From contig JAFGAV010000112.1 of the NCBI GenBank assembly GCA_016933515.1, positions 1 through 34,098 on the forward strand: a stretch of DNA of 34,098 bases, read 5' to 3'. Within the stretch, counting starts at the first letter, position 1; each line of letters starts with the position of its first letter. The stretch is from Candidatus Aminicenantota bacterium (GTDB lineage: Bacteria > Acidobacteriota > Aminicenantia > Aminicenantales > JAFGAV01). The notes under the pieces were generated by a model. That model did no database searches. It saw only the letters and a list, made by a program, of their open reading frames with translations, and was not told the DNA's origin. Shown here piece after piece: positions 22,842 through 31,778 of this stretch. A program made the translations under genes and the position numbers.

Positions 22842-23702
22842 ATGAGCCGGTGTTTCTTCGTTTCCGATATTCACGGCAGAGCGGATTCCTACCAAAAGCT
22901 TTTTCGGACGATCGAGGGGGAGCAGCCCGACGCGGTTTTCTTGGGAGGAGATCTCGGACCCATGGCCTGGGCGGCGGGGCCCCCGCTCCGCCCCGGCGCC
23001 GGAAATTTTATCTCCGGATATCTCGTTCCGCATCTTGTCTGCCTGCGAAACGAGCTCGGCCGGCTCTATCCGCGCATCTTTGTGATTTTAGGCAATGACG
23101 ACTGCCGTTACGAAGAAGCTTCAATTTTATCGGCGGCCGCCTCCGGCCTGTGGGAATACATCGCCGGACGCCGGGTCGAATTCGGAAGCCATCCTCTTTA
23201 CGGCTATCCCTTCGTCCCGCCCACGCCCTTTCTCCTAAAGGACTGGGAGCGGTACGACGTCTCGCGCTATGTGGATCCGGGATGTGTTTCCCCGGAAGAG
23301 GGCGTTCGGTCGGTTCCCGTATCCGAAAGGGAGAAGAAATATGCGACGATGGTCGAAGACCTGGAGCGGCTGGCGGCCGGCCGCGACCTTTCACAAGCAA
23401 TTTTCCTGTTCCACGCCCCTCCCTACGGCACGAAGCTGGATGTGACTTTCGGGGGAAGAATGTTCGAGCATGTGCCTCTCGACATCCACCTGGGCAGCAT
23501 CGCCGTCCGGCGGTTCATAGAATCGCATCAGCCGTTTTTGACCCTCCACGGTCATGTTCACGAAGCGGCCGCGATCTCGGGATCCTGGCGGGACCGGATC
23601 GGCCGCACGCACTGTTTTACAGCCGCTCACGACGGCCCCGAGCTGGCCTTGGTGGAGTTCGACCTCCAAAAAATCGACGAAGCCGTCCGGCGGATCATCT
23701 GA
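22842..23702 (+). CDS. Calcineurin-like metallophosphoesterase
   Basis: A 286-residue hydrolase. Metal-binding motifs appear in order: FVSDIHGR at the N-terminus, FLGGDLGP, VILGNDDCR (GND in place of the more common GNH), IFLFHAPPYG and LTLHGHVHEA. This is the dinuclear metallophosphatase fold, usually with Mn or Fe. Relatives act on phosphodiesters or on nucleotides and proteins. The replacement of the GNH histidine by Asp occurs in some subfamilies. The start at 22842 is chosen because translation of the DIHG motif begins there and a -10 box lies just before. It converges on the large ATP-grasp/nucleotidyltransferase gene. The substrate is unknown. Confidence 0.9.
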   Translation: MSRCFFVSDIHGRADSYQKLFRTIEGEQPDAVFLGGDLGPMAWAAGPPLRPGAGNFISGYLVPHLVCLRNELGRLYPRIFVILGNDDCRYEEASILSAAASGLWEYIAGRRVEFGSHPLYGYPFVPPTPFLLKDWERYDVSRYVDPGCVSPEEGVRSVPVSEREKKYATMVEDLERLAAGRDLSQAIFLFHAPPYGTKLDVTFGGRMFEHVPLDIHLGSIAVRRFIESHQPFLTLHGHVHEAAAISGSWRDRIGRTHCFTAAHDGPELALVEFDLQKIDEAVRRII

Positions 23703-23805
23703 CGTCTGCGCAATGCCTGTCGCCGGCCGGGTCGCTCCCGAACGAAAGCCTCCCGTTACGACAAAGAGGGCAATCGACTCATGTGGCCGGCCGGACGCCT
23801 GAATC

Positions 23806-26800
23806 TCAGGAAGTTCCCTTCAGTTTCAACGGACGAGCCGCGTCCGTTGCGGCGTCGATCTTAACCGCATAGCTGCTTCGCTTGGCGATATCCTCGTTCG
23901 TGACGAAGTGGACGTCGAGAAGTCCTCGGCTCCGCAATCCCGTTTTTTGATAATTGATTTCGTCCAGGCAGAGGCTCCAGCCCTCGAACCATATCATCAA
24001 GTCCTTTTGTTGCCCTGAGGTTCCCCGGAAATGGACAAGGAGATCGATATCGCTCTGGGGACCGGCCGTGGCGTTCTTGACGCTGCCGATGACGTAGAGA
24101 GCCTGAACGCCGAAACGTTCGGCGTCGAGAACGGAGGCGATGTATTCGGCCATTTCCAGGCGCCAAGCCCAATGGTTTTCGGGCTTCACCTTGTCGTGCG
24201 GACGGAAGAGAGAGGAAAGAGGAGGTTCTACTTCGGGGTTGACCAGGAATCCGACGGCCTTATCGAGGTCGGCGTTCATCAGGATTCTCAAGGACATGCC
24301 GCCGGTCGCCCGGGGAATGTCGATAACCCGCAGGACTCCGGCTAGATGGGTGAACTCGGGCAGAATCCCGGGAAGAATATTGGGGGATTCGCGGAAGAAC
24401 TTTTCCCGGAAGACGGCTCCCGGCTCTTCGGGATAGAGCGGGATGTAGCGGATTTGAGACTCCACCAGGTCCTGGAAAAAATGCGTTCCAAAGGACAAGT
24501 CGGGGAGGCAGCCTCCTTTTTTTTGCGCAATCTCAAGGAGCGCGGCCGTATTGGAGATGTCCGAATACGTGACCTTCACTCCGAGCTTGATGTCTCCCCG
24601 GCTGCCCCAGCGGCCGGGACCCATCAGGACGAAACGGCGCCGGGGAAGCAGTTTGTTCAACCGGCCCACGGCCCGTCCCACGTCCAACAGGGACGCCTTG
24701 CGTTCAAGGTCGTGATAGGCTTGGGGGTCGACGAAAACGACATGGGTGATGTCCGGAAGACTTCCGTCGGAAATGAACCGATTGGCCAGAAAGACGATCC
24801 GTTCTTCCGGCAGGTCCCGGGGGATATGGGCCGGTCCGCCTCTCTCCCCATAACTCTGGGGCCTGTACTGAAGAAGATAGAAGCTTCGGCCGTCCGAAGC
24901 AAATTCGATGTCCACCGGCGATTGGAGCTTTTCTTCCAGGATATTCATCACCGTCTTCAGTTGGGCGATGAAGGACGATTCGTGGATCAACCCGTCGAAG
25001 GTGACCACGGCTTCTTCCTTGCCGAAATCGATCGCCCGGCCCATGGGCCGGCGGAGGCTCTGGCCGTCGAAAAGAGAGATCATCTTTTCTATGGCCGGGA
25101 TCTTGCCGCCGTAGGAGCGCAAAAGCTCCCGGATTTCAATCGTTTCAAAGGAATTTGTTTTCAGATTGAGAACGTCCATTTTGCGCGGAGCGTAGCGCAC
25201 GATTTCGTCGGCGGTGATGTTGACCCGGAATCCGACTTGGCCCGGCGCGATGAGGACCGGGTAGTCGTCGCCCATCCGGTCCACGGCCCGCGTCCCCAAG
25301 CCGGGCACCAGCCTGAGAAGGCCGTCCTCGCGATTGATTCTGGGGGACCAGCGGAACTCGTTTCGGCTGAAGACCACTCCGGCGAAGGAAGGGAAGAAAT
25401 ATTCGCCCACCCGGCTGCCCACGACCTCCTGAATCATGATGCCCATTTCTTCAGGGAAATCGAGAAGGCCGTGCTCGGCGCGGTAGCCGACCGGGTCAGG
25501 TCCATAGGTCGAGGCATAAACTTCCGCCACGGCTTCTTTCAGAGCCTCCAGCCGCTCCTTCTTGCTGCCCTGATTGGCCAGGAAAAGGCTTTTGTATTTT
25601 CCCGAAAAGGAAGCCCCCATTCGGTCTTCGAGCAGACTCGAACTGCGGACGATGATGGGCTGATCCTTGAACTCATCGAGGACCATGGACAAACCGTGAA
25701 TGATGTCCGTCGGAAAACGGGAATTCTTGAACGTCTGAATAAGATGGGGATATTCAAGGCGGACCTGATTGATATCCTTGTATTTCTGCTCTCCTATTTC
25801 GTCCAGATTGTTGTGGGAAAGAAAACTCAGAAGTCCGTCCGAAGTGATGTACCAGGTCTTAGGGACTTTGATGTCTCCGAAAGGGGACAGGAGCTCTCTG
25901 GAATTCCTCAGGCTGTGTTTGGCCAGAAAAAGGCCCGCGCTCTTCCCACCCAACCGCCCCAGGCTCTCGGCGGGAAAGACGATGTGGTCCAGGATTTCGT
26001 GGAAATCTTCGATGTTGACGTTCTCCACGGCGGTGTTGATGTAATGCTGCTGATCGGAGAAAAAGCGCCTGATGAGAGAAACCAGAATGCCTCTTTTGCT
26101 CGGCGCGGGAAGCTCGATTCCTTCGGCGGCGATGTGATGGTATTTCCGGATGGCGTCTACGACCTGAACCAGAGAGATGTTTCTGTTCGTCACTTGCAGG
26201 AGGAAGTTCAGGCGGTCTTCCTGGATCCACTTCTGGATATTGGTCAAAATCTCGTCGCTCGAGAGATGTTTGGCCGCCAAACGGAAGATTTCGTCGCTGA
26301 GCTTGATGTCGAAAGCGGGAGCCGCCGCCGTCGAGGGGCGGTTGTCGTCGTCGCGGTTCTCTTTTTTCGCCTTCAGGCCGGGCACCGACTTCAGGAGGAG
26401 TTTTTCCGCTTCCTCGATCCCCCTCCAGCTGAGAAAGTTCAGCATCCGACGCGAGATTCCGAGAAAGAGGTTCCTGTTCGTCCGGCGCAAAAAATTGAGC
26501 GCGACCCGCCATTCCTCGAGACGCTGGTCTGAAACCGCCTGCCGCGCGGACTGGAATTCCCGGTAGGCCAGTTTCATTCGGTTGTACAGGAGATAATGGC
26601 CTAATCGTTCGGCGATCGTGCTCAGGAGTTTTGTTTCCTCCTTGAGGAAGGGGCCGTCATCGGCGTGGGGCATTTCCTTCGTGTAGTAGACGCTCAGCCT
26701 GCCGACTTTCTTTTCCTGAACCTTGATGTCAGAGAATTGGACCCAGGCCGTTTCCTGGAAATGGGGCGACTGGCAGACGTTGCCTTCGAGTTCGATCTTG

Positions 26801-26985
26801 GCCGTGCAGACGTCGGGATACTGCCATCCCGGAGGGACGGCCTCGATCACGCCCCGGCAGATGTCCTCCAGGTTCGTATCGGGTCTGTTGAGAAGCTCCT
26901 CGATGGTGTAAAGGCAGTTCAGCTCCTTGGCCCGCTCGGACAGGAACCAGATGAGGGTGTCGACGTTCTGCGGGCGTTCAGCCAT
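23806..26985 (-). CDS. GAF / PPDK-type ATP-grasp / nucleotidyltransferase fusion protein
   Basis: A 1059-residue multidomain protein. Residues about 10-150 form a GAF-like sensor domain (LYTIEELLNRPDTNLEDI, IPGWQYP-type stretch). Residues about 320-700 are the ATP-grasp part: GRLGGKSAGL (343-352), VRSSSLLED (446-454), IQEVVGSRVG and a closing FYLLQYRPQ. Next comes the shared domain with VLMGPGRWGSRGDI and SFGTHFFQDL. The C-terminus (about 900-1059) holds a nucleotidyltransferase of the MNT type: G967-S968-N10-D979-x-D981 and a third acid D1024. It lacks phospho-His and PEP domains. It overlaps the preceding paralogue gene by 8 nt. I infer a regulated enzyme that modifies a target with a nucleotide. 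No such arrangement has a name that I know. Confidence 0.78.
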   Translation of the reverse strand: MAERPQNVDTLIWFLSERAKELNCLYTIEELLNRPDTNLEDICRGVIEAVPPGWQYPDVCTAKIELEGNVCQSPHFQETAWVQFSDIKVQEKKVGRLSVYYTKEMPHADDGPFLKEETKLLSTIAERLGHYLLYNRMKLAYREFQSARQAVSDQRLEEWRVALNFLRRTNRNLFLGISRRMLNFLSWRGIEEAEKLLLKSVPGLKAKKENRDDDNRPSTAAAPAFDIKLSDEIFRLAAKHLSSDEILTNIQKWIQEDRLNFLLQVTNRNISLVQVVDAIRKYHHIAAEGIELPAPSKRGILVSLIRRFFSDQQHYINTAVENVNIEDFHEILDHIVFPAESLGRLGGKSAGLFLAKHSLRNSRELLSPFGDIKVPKTWYITSDGLLSFLSHNNLDEIGEQKYKDINQVRLEYPHLIQTFKNSRFPTDIIHGLSMVLDEFKDQPIIVRSSSLLEDRMGASFSGKYKSLFLANQGSKKERLEALKEAVAEVYASTYGPDPVGYRAEHGLLDFPEEMGIMIQEVVGSRVGEYFFPSFAGVVFSRNEFRWSPRINREDGLLRLVPGLGTRAVDRMGDDYPVLIAPGQVGFRVNITADEIVRYAPRKMDVLNLKTNSFETIEIRELLRSYGGKIPAIEKMISLFDGQSLRRPMGRAIDFGKEEAVVTFDGLIHESSFIAQLKTVMNILEEKLQSPVDIEFASDGRSFYLLQYRPQSYGERGGPAHIPRDLPEERIVFLANRFISDGSLPDITHVVFVDPQAYHDLERKASLLDVGRAVGRLNKLLPRRRFVLMGPGRWGSRGDIKLGVKVTYSDISNTAALLEIAQKKGGCLPDLSFGTHFFQDLVESQIRYIPLYPEEPGAVFREKFFRESPNILPGILPEFTHLAGVLRVIDIPRATGGMSLRILMNADLDKAVGFLVNPEVEPPLSSLFRPHDKVKPENHWAWRLEMAEYIASVLDAERFGVQALYVIGSVKNATAGPQSDIDLLVHFRGTSGQQKDLMIWFEGWSLCLDEINYQKTGLRSRGLLDVHFVTNEDIAKRSSYAVKIDAATDAARPLKLKGTS

Positions 26986-28729
26986 GGCGAATCACTCCCC
27001 GGCTTGTCGTCCCGTCCACGATGATCTTTAAAGGTGAGATCAGCCGCACATGGCGGACAAACTCCGTTTCCCGGTCGGCCGGCTGACGAGCGAGCCATTC
27101 CCAGTCGACCCGATAGGGGTCGAAGGGGGTAAGGGAAAAATAGAAAACCCGGAAGCTGGTGATGTTATGAAAAAAATGAGACCCCTGGCTGAGCATGGTG
27201 CTGGTTTCCGGGAGGGCGACCTCTACGATGACTTTGGCTCCGCTGATCTGGCCGAAATTCACCGGAATCCCGGCTTGCGGGTCTGAAGTCCCCCATCTCC
27301 CAAACCCGATCAGGAGGTAGGGCCTCCCGAGTTCCTGAAGGCTCCTGTTCAGTCTTTCAATCTCCAAGGCCACGGCTTCGGAGTGATGGACGTTGAATTT
27401 ATCGGGCTTGACATAAATGATGTCCAGGACGTCTTCGTGGAAGCCGTTCCCCAGTGCGGATTCCGAGGCCGTCAGAACATCGTCTCCCTTAAGGTCGCAG
27501 GGACGGAGCTCGATCTCGGACTCGGAAACGACCATGGGCCGGACTTGGAGAAAACCGAACCGGGCCGGCCGGCCGAGACGTTCGTCGAGAGTCATGGCGA
27601 ATTCGATCTCCACCATCCTATTCAACGACTCCTCACAGATTGTCAGCAGTCGCCGGAGGAGTTTATTGAGAGGAAGAAGGTCGAACTTGAGGATCGGGGC
27701 GAAATCCAGGACCCGCGGTCCGGCCTCGGAGATTCCGTAAACGATTTTATCGTTCTGAGCGCGATAGGTCGAAGCGAGGAACCTCAGCACTCCGTCGCGC
27801 TCGGCGTCCGCCAGGCTGAATTTCTTCAGATATTCCGTTTCCTTAATGGGGTTGTATACGGCGGGCGCTTCCATGCTGATAGCCCAGAATTCGGCTTGAG
27901 TCCGGCTCAGGAGGTCGTCCAGCGTATTGTAGGGCGGATTGGCCTGAGGATGCGCGGGGGAATAAGACCAGGCGATGCCGTCATCGACGATCGTCTTGCC
28001 CAGCCCCAGAGCGAGGTCGATGACGCCCTCCTTGGGTTTGGCGTTGCCGAGGGGGTAGAAGTTGTGAGAACGGGCCACGCCGGAGATGTCCGGGTAGAAG
28101 CGCGGGCCGCGCCGCAGGCCTACGACTTCCTGGATGATGACGGCCATTTTTTCGTCCGTCGTGACGTGCCGCGTGGCCCGGATGTAGTTCTTGGCGTCCT
28201 TGAAGAAGGTTGAGGCGTAGATGAATTTCACGGCTTCGACCAGCTTCCGGAAGCGCGAGTCGGCGTCCGCCTGGTTGTTGGGGATCATCTTAGTGGCGTA
28301 GACGCTGGCGAAGGGTTCGAACATGGCATCCTCCAGAAGACTGGAGGACCGGACGGCCAGGGGCGTCCTTACTTGGCTGATGAGGGCCCGGAGGTCGCCT
28401 ACGAGCTGCGGAGGGAGGTCGGCTTTTTGGAACGTCAGAGCGATGACTTCGTCCCGGAGCTCGGAGAGGGCGACCTCATAGAGATTGTTCTGCTTCATGA
28501 ACAGGTCGAAGTATTCGGTGGTGATGACCGTCAGGGTCGGAACGCAGACTTCGATATCCGGCCGGAACGATTCGGCCAACGAGCCGTCGATCAGCCGAAG
28601 CATCCGGGCCAGGCCCTGCGCCTTGCCTCCCAATTCGCCCCGGCCTATGGCCGTAAATCGCTCTTTGCCGGAAAAGAACTGGCGGTCGAAGACGGGAATG
28701 GACGAAGTCTCGGGCACGGTCAAGCCCAT
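26978..28729 (-). CDS. PPDK/PEP-synthase ATP-grasp-type protein with C-terminal GxGRWGS domain
   Basis: A 583-residue paralogue of the other two. It shows GELGGKAQGL (31-40), VRSSSLLED (126-134), IIQEVVGLRRGPRFYPDISGVA, LALGLGKTIVDDG and the closing FGFLQVRPMV, so the ATP-grasp motifs look intact. The shared C-terminal domain has IGFGRWGTSDPQAGIPV (474-490) and SQGSHFFHNITSFRVFYFSLTP. There is no phospho-His domain and no PEP-binding barrel, so it cannot be a complete PEP synthase. It overlaps the glutamate-dehydrogenase-like gene by 10 nt and the fusion gene by 8 nt. The three genes must be translated together. The function is not known. Confidence 0.78.
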   Translation of the reverse strand: MGLTVPETSSIPVFDRQFFSGKERFTAIGRGELGGKAQGLARMLRLIDGSLAESFRPDIEVCVPTLTVITTEYFDLFMKQNNLYEVALSELRDEVIALTFQKADLPPQLVGDLRALISQVRTPLAVRSSSLLEDAMFEPFASVYATKMIPNNQADADSRFRKLVEAVKFIYASTFFKDAKNYIRATRHVTTDEKMAVIIQEVVGLRRGPRFYPDISGVARSHNFYPLGNAKPKEGVIDLALGLGKTIVDDGIAWSYSPAHPQANPPYNTLDDLLSRTQAEFWAISMEAPAVYNPIKETEYLKKFSLADAERDGVLRFLASTYRAQNDKIVYGISEAGPRVLDFAPILKFDLLPLNKLLRRLLTICEESLNRMVEIEFAMTLDERLGRPARFGFLQVRPMVVSESEIELRPCDLKGDDVLTASESALGNGFHEDVLDIIYVKPDKFNVHHSEAVALEIERLNRSLQELGRPYLLIGFGRWGTSDPQAGIPVNFGQISGAKVIVEVALPETSTMLSQGSHFFHNITSFRVFYFSLTPFDPYRVDWEWLARQPADRETEFVRHVRLISPLKIIVDGTTSRGVIRHG

Positions 28730-30009
28730 CCGCGGTCTTTGCAGGCCTGCGCCACCCGGGCCACGGCGATGGCGAAAGCCGCCTCCCGCATGGGGATGGA
28801 CTTGGTCTTGCTGAGCTCGAGGACATCGTGGAAGGCCGAGGTCAATTGGACATCGAGTTTTCCCAAAACCTCATCCTTTCCCCAGTAATAGTTCATCTGG
28901 CCCTGGACCTGTTCGAAATAGCTGCAGGTCACGCCTCCCGCATTGGCCAGGATATCGGGGATGACCAGGATGTTCCGCTTGCGGATGATCTCGTCGGCCG
29001 CCGAAGTGGTCGGACCGCTCGCTCCCTCGGCAATCAGCCGGACCCGCGGCCGGATCCCTTCCGCGTTGTTTTTGGTGATCTGGTTTTCGAGAGCGGCCGG
29101 AATGAGAATGTCCACGTCCTGAGTCAGCCAGGCTTCTCCGGGAAGCACCTCGTAGCCCATTTTTTCGGCTTTATCCTTGTTGATGCTGCCGAAGGGGTCT
29201 GTGATATCGATCAAGGCTTTGGCATTGATGCCGGATTCCATTCGATAGGCATAGGAGACTCCGTCCCTTTGATCCCAACAGGACACGCAAACGACCCGCC
29301 CTCCAAGCTGCTCGAACAACAGGGCGGCATGCTGGCCCAAATTGCCGAAACCTTGAATGCTGGCTGTCGTCCCGTCGGCGGCCATTTGGAGTTCTTTGAG
29401 GGCTTCCCGAAGAGTGAAAACAAGCCCGAAGCCCGCTGCTTCGACCCGGCCCAAAGATCCTCCCATGCCCACCGGCTTGCCCGTTATGAAATCCGGGACC
29501 CGCTCGCCTCGGATCGTTTCGTACTCATCGAGCATCCAGAGCATGTGCTGGGAGCCGGTCATGATTTCCGGGGCCGGCACGTCGGTTTTGGGACCGAGGA
29601 TGCGGGCCAGCTGTCGGACCCATCCCCGGCACAGCCGTTCCTGCTCGCTCGAGCTGAGATAATGGGGGTCGCAGGCGATCCCCCCGCTGCTCCCTCCGAG
29701 CGGGATGTCGATCAGGGCGCATTTCCAGGTCATCCGCATGGCCAGGGCGCGGATGGTGTCGATCGTTTCCTGGGGATGAAAACGGATTCCGCCTTTCCCG
29801 GGCCCGCGGGCGTCGTTGTGCAGCACGCGGAAGCCGCGAAAAATTTTCGCCGTGCCGTCGTCTCTCCGAAGAGGGATGAGAAATTGGCATTCTTTAAGAG
29901 GAAAGCGAAGAAGCTCGCGCGTGGAAAGATCCAGACCGAGCCCTTCCGCCGCTCTGTCGAACTGAGATTGGGCTGAGACAAAGGGATTCAGCTCGTCGTC
30001 ATGATGCAT
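28720..30009 (-). CDS. Glutamate-dehydrogenase homologue lacking catalytic residues
   Basis: A 429-residue member of the Glu/Leu/Phe/Val dehydrogenase family. It keeps PGKGGIRFHP with K72 and MTWKCAL with K96, which hold the substrate, and a Rossmann motif GFGNLGQHAA for NAD(P). The catalytic Lys of the PxGGxKGG motif is replaced: IPLGGSSGG has S108 in that place. The catalytic Asp of DVPAPD is Glu148 (DVPAPEIMTG). Both changes were checked in the DNA. Oxidative deamination is therefore unlikely or altered. It leads an operon with two ATP-grasp-type proteins and has a good promoter. A sensory or regulatory role, for example as an inactive subunit of the divergent true enzyme, is my inference. 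Confidence 0.85.
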   Translation of the reverse strand: MHHDDELNPFVSAQSQFDRAAEGLGLDLSTRELLRFPLKECQFLIPLRRDDGTAKIFRGFRVLHNDARGPGKGGIRFHPQETIDTIRALAMRMTWKCALIDIPLGGSSGGIACDPHYLSSSEQERLCRGWVRQLARILGPKTDVPAPEIMTGSQHMLWMLDEYETIRGERVPDFITGKPVGMGGSLGRVEAAGFGLVFTLREALKELQMAADGTTASIQGFGNLGQHAALLFEQLGGRVVCVSCWDQRDGVSYAYRMESGINAKALIDITDPFGSINKDKAEKMGYEVLPGEAWLTQDVDILIPAALENQITKNNAEGIRPRVRLIAEGASGPTTSAADEIIRKRNILVIPDILANAGGVTCSYFEQVQGQMNYYWGKDEVLGKLDVQLTSAFHDVLELSKTKSIPMREAAFAIAVARVAQACKDRGWA

Positions 30010-30036
30010 GAAGTCCTTCCTCTCGCGATTTTCTTA

Positions 30037-30065
30037 ACCATAAGTCGGATATCCCGAAATGTCAA
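30037..30065 (-). promoter_or_regulatory. Promoter of the GDH-like/ATP-grasp operon
   Basis: On the minus strand, a perfect TTGACA is followed after 17 bp by TATGGT. The predicted start is near 30030. An AGGAAGGA ribosome site lies just before the ATG at 30009. Confidence 0.65.
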
Positions 30066-30206
30066 GGCGACTTGAGTCCGGCGCTCTAAAAACGCTCAAA
30101 ATCATCACAATTCCAAAAATATCCAAATAATCATCTAACAATTTCATTTTATAAGATGAGTGATGGTTTTGAAGTCTATGCCCTATTCCACGACAAAGGA
30201 GTTTTC

Positions 30207-31568
30207 ATGAGTTCTTACATCAATGCTTTTTTGGATGAGATCAAGGCCAAAAACCCCGCCCAGCCCGAGTTCCACCAGGCCGTCCTGGAAGTGGCCCATT
30301 CGGTCGCGCTGGTGCTGGACCGTCATCCCGAGTACCGCAAGGCCAAGATCTTGGAGCGGATTGCCGAGCCGGAACGGGTCATCATGTTCCGCGTGTCCTG
30401 GATGGACGATGCCGGCGAGATTCATGTCAACCGCGGCTACAGGATTCAGATGAACAGCGCCATCGGCCCCTACAAGGGAGGCCTGCGCTTTCATCCCACG
30501 GTCAACCTCGGCATATTGAAATTCCTGGCCTTTGAGCAGGTTTTCAAGAACGCCCTGACGACCCTGCCCATGGGCGGGGGCAAGGGCGGCTGCGATTTCG
30601 ACCCCAAGGGGAAGAGCGACAACGAGGTCATGAGACTCTGCCAAAGCTTCATGAGCGAGCTCTATCGCCATATCGGGCCCGATACGGACGTTCCGGCCGG
30701 CGATATCGGCGTGGGCGGCCGGGAAATCGGCTTTCTCTACGGCCAATACCGGAAGCTTAGAAACGAGGTCACGGGCGTGCTGACGGGAAAAGGGTTGGAC
30801 TGGGGCGGCTCTCTCATCAGGCCTGAAGCTACGGGTTATGGGGCCGTTTATTTTGCAGCGGAGATGCTGAAGACGAGGAATCAAACCCTCGAGGGGAAGA
30901 AATGCCTTGTCTCGGGAAGCGGGAATGTCGCCCAGTACACCATCGAGAAAATCAACGAGCTCGGCGGCAAAGCCCTGACTCTGTCCGATTCCAACGGATT
31001 CATCTATGACCCCGAAGGAATCGACTCCAAGAAACTTGAGTTTGTCATGGACCTGAAGAACAACCGGCGCGGTCGGATCAAGGAATACGCGGATAAATAC
31101 AAAGGGGTCGCCTACACCCCCCTGACTCCCGACCTCGATCACAACCCCATCTGGGACATCAAGGCCGACTGCGCTTTTCCGAGCGCCACTCAAAATGAAA
31201 TCAACGGCAAGGACGCGAAGAACCTGGTCAGGAACGGAGTGTTTGTGATCTCCGAAGGGGCCAATATGCCGACGACGCCGGAAGGAGTGGACGTATTCCT
31301 CGACGCCAAGATCCTTTACGCGCCGGGCAAGGCGGCCAATGCGGGCGGTGTGGCGACCTCCGGACTGGAGATGTCGCAAAACAGCGCCCGGCTGAGCTGG
31401 ACAAGGGAGGAAGTCGACAGCCGGCTCCATCACATCATGAAAAGCATCCATAAAACCTGTGTGGAGGCGGCCGCCGCTTACGGCACTCCGGGAAATTATG
31501 TCAACGGCGCGAACATAGGAGGCTTTCTCAAGGTGGCCCGGGCCATGATAGAGCAGGGCCTGGTATAA
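30207..31568 (+). CDS. gdhA: Glutamate dehydrogenase, NADP-type (hexameric small class)
   Basis: A 453-residue enzyme close in length to E. coli GdhA (447). All key residues appear present: GPYKGGLRFHP (K90), FKNALTTLPMGGGKGG (K114 and catalytic K126) and DVPAGDIGVGGREIG (D166). The nucleotide-binding motif is VSGSGNVAQY. It makes glutamate from 2-oxoglutarate and ammonium, or the reverse. The start at 30207 is chosen because AAAGGAG sits 5 nt upstream; an in-frame ATG at 30156 lacks such a site. It is divergent from the operon led by the catalytically altered homologue, with 197 bp between the starts. The two may be regulated together. NADP preference is inferred from family resemblance. Confidence 0.95.
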   Translation: MSSYINAFLDEIKAKNPAQPEFHQAVLEVAHSVALVLDRHPEYRKAKILERIAEPERVIMFRVSWMDDAGEIHVNRGYRIQMNSAIGPYKGGLRFHPTVNLGILKFLAFEQVFKNALTTLPMGGGKGGCDFDPKGKSDNEVMRLCQSFMSELYRHIGPDTDVPAGDIGVGGREIGFLYGQYRKLRNEVTGVLTGKGLDWGGSLIRPEATGYGAVYFAAEMLKTRNQTLEGKKCLVSGSGNVAQYTIEKINELGGKALTLSDSNGFIYDPEGIDSKKLEFVMDLKNNRRGRIKEYADKYKGVAYTPLTPDLDHNPIWDIKADCAFPSATQNEINGKDAKNLVRNGVFVISEGANMPTTPEGVDVFLDAKILYAPGKAANAGGVATSGLEMSQNSARLSWTREEVDSRLHHIMKSIHKTCVEAAAAYGTPGNYVNGANIGGFLKVARAMIEQGLV

Positions 31569-31657
31569 ATATCAAGCGCAGGCCGGAATCTGCTGCGTCA
31601 CTGAGATCAGCGCGGAGGAATGGTCCGTCGTCAAGCCGCCCTTTGTCATTTCGACAA

Positions 31658-31682
31658 TTCCCCCCGACCCTCGCGGGGGGAA
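31658..31682. terminator. Strong hairpin downstream of gdhA
   Basis: TTCCCCCCG pairs perfectly with CGGGGGGAA around a 7-nt loop, 90 bp after the gdhA stop codon. There is no T-run, so the terminator role is tentative; it may be another repeated palindrome. Confidence 0.4.
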
Positions 31683-31778
31683 CAGATGAGTGATCCGGTC
31701 CGGAACTATCGTCAGCGAGACAATTATCGAAGGGGAGGAATAGGGGAAGTGAAATAGCCGCGGATCAATGCCTCTTTT

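Noticed and set aside
18826..28729. Annotation of the ATP-grasp paralogues as PEP synthase or pyruvate phosphate dikinase
   Set aside because: None has the phospho-His domain or the PEP-binding barrel needed for that reaction.
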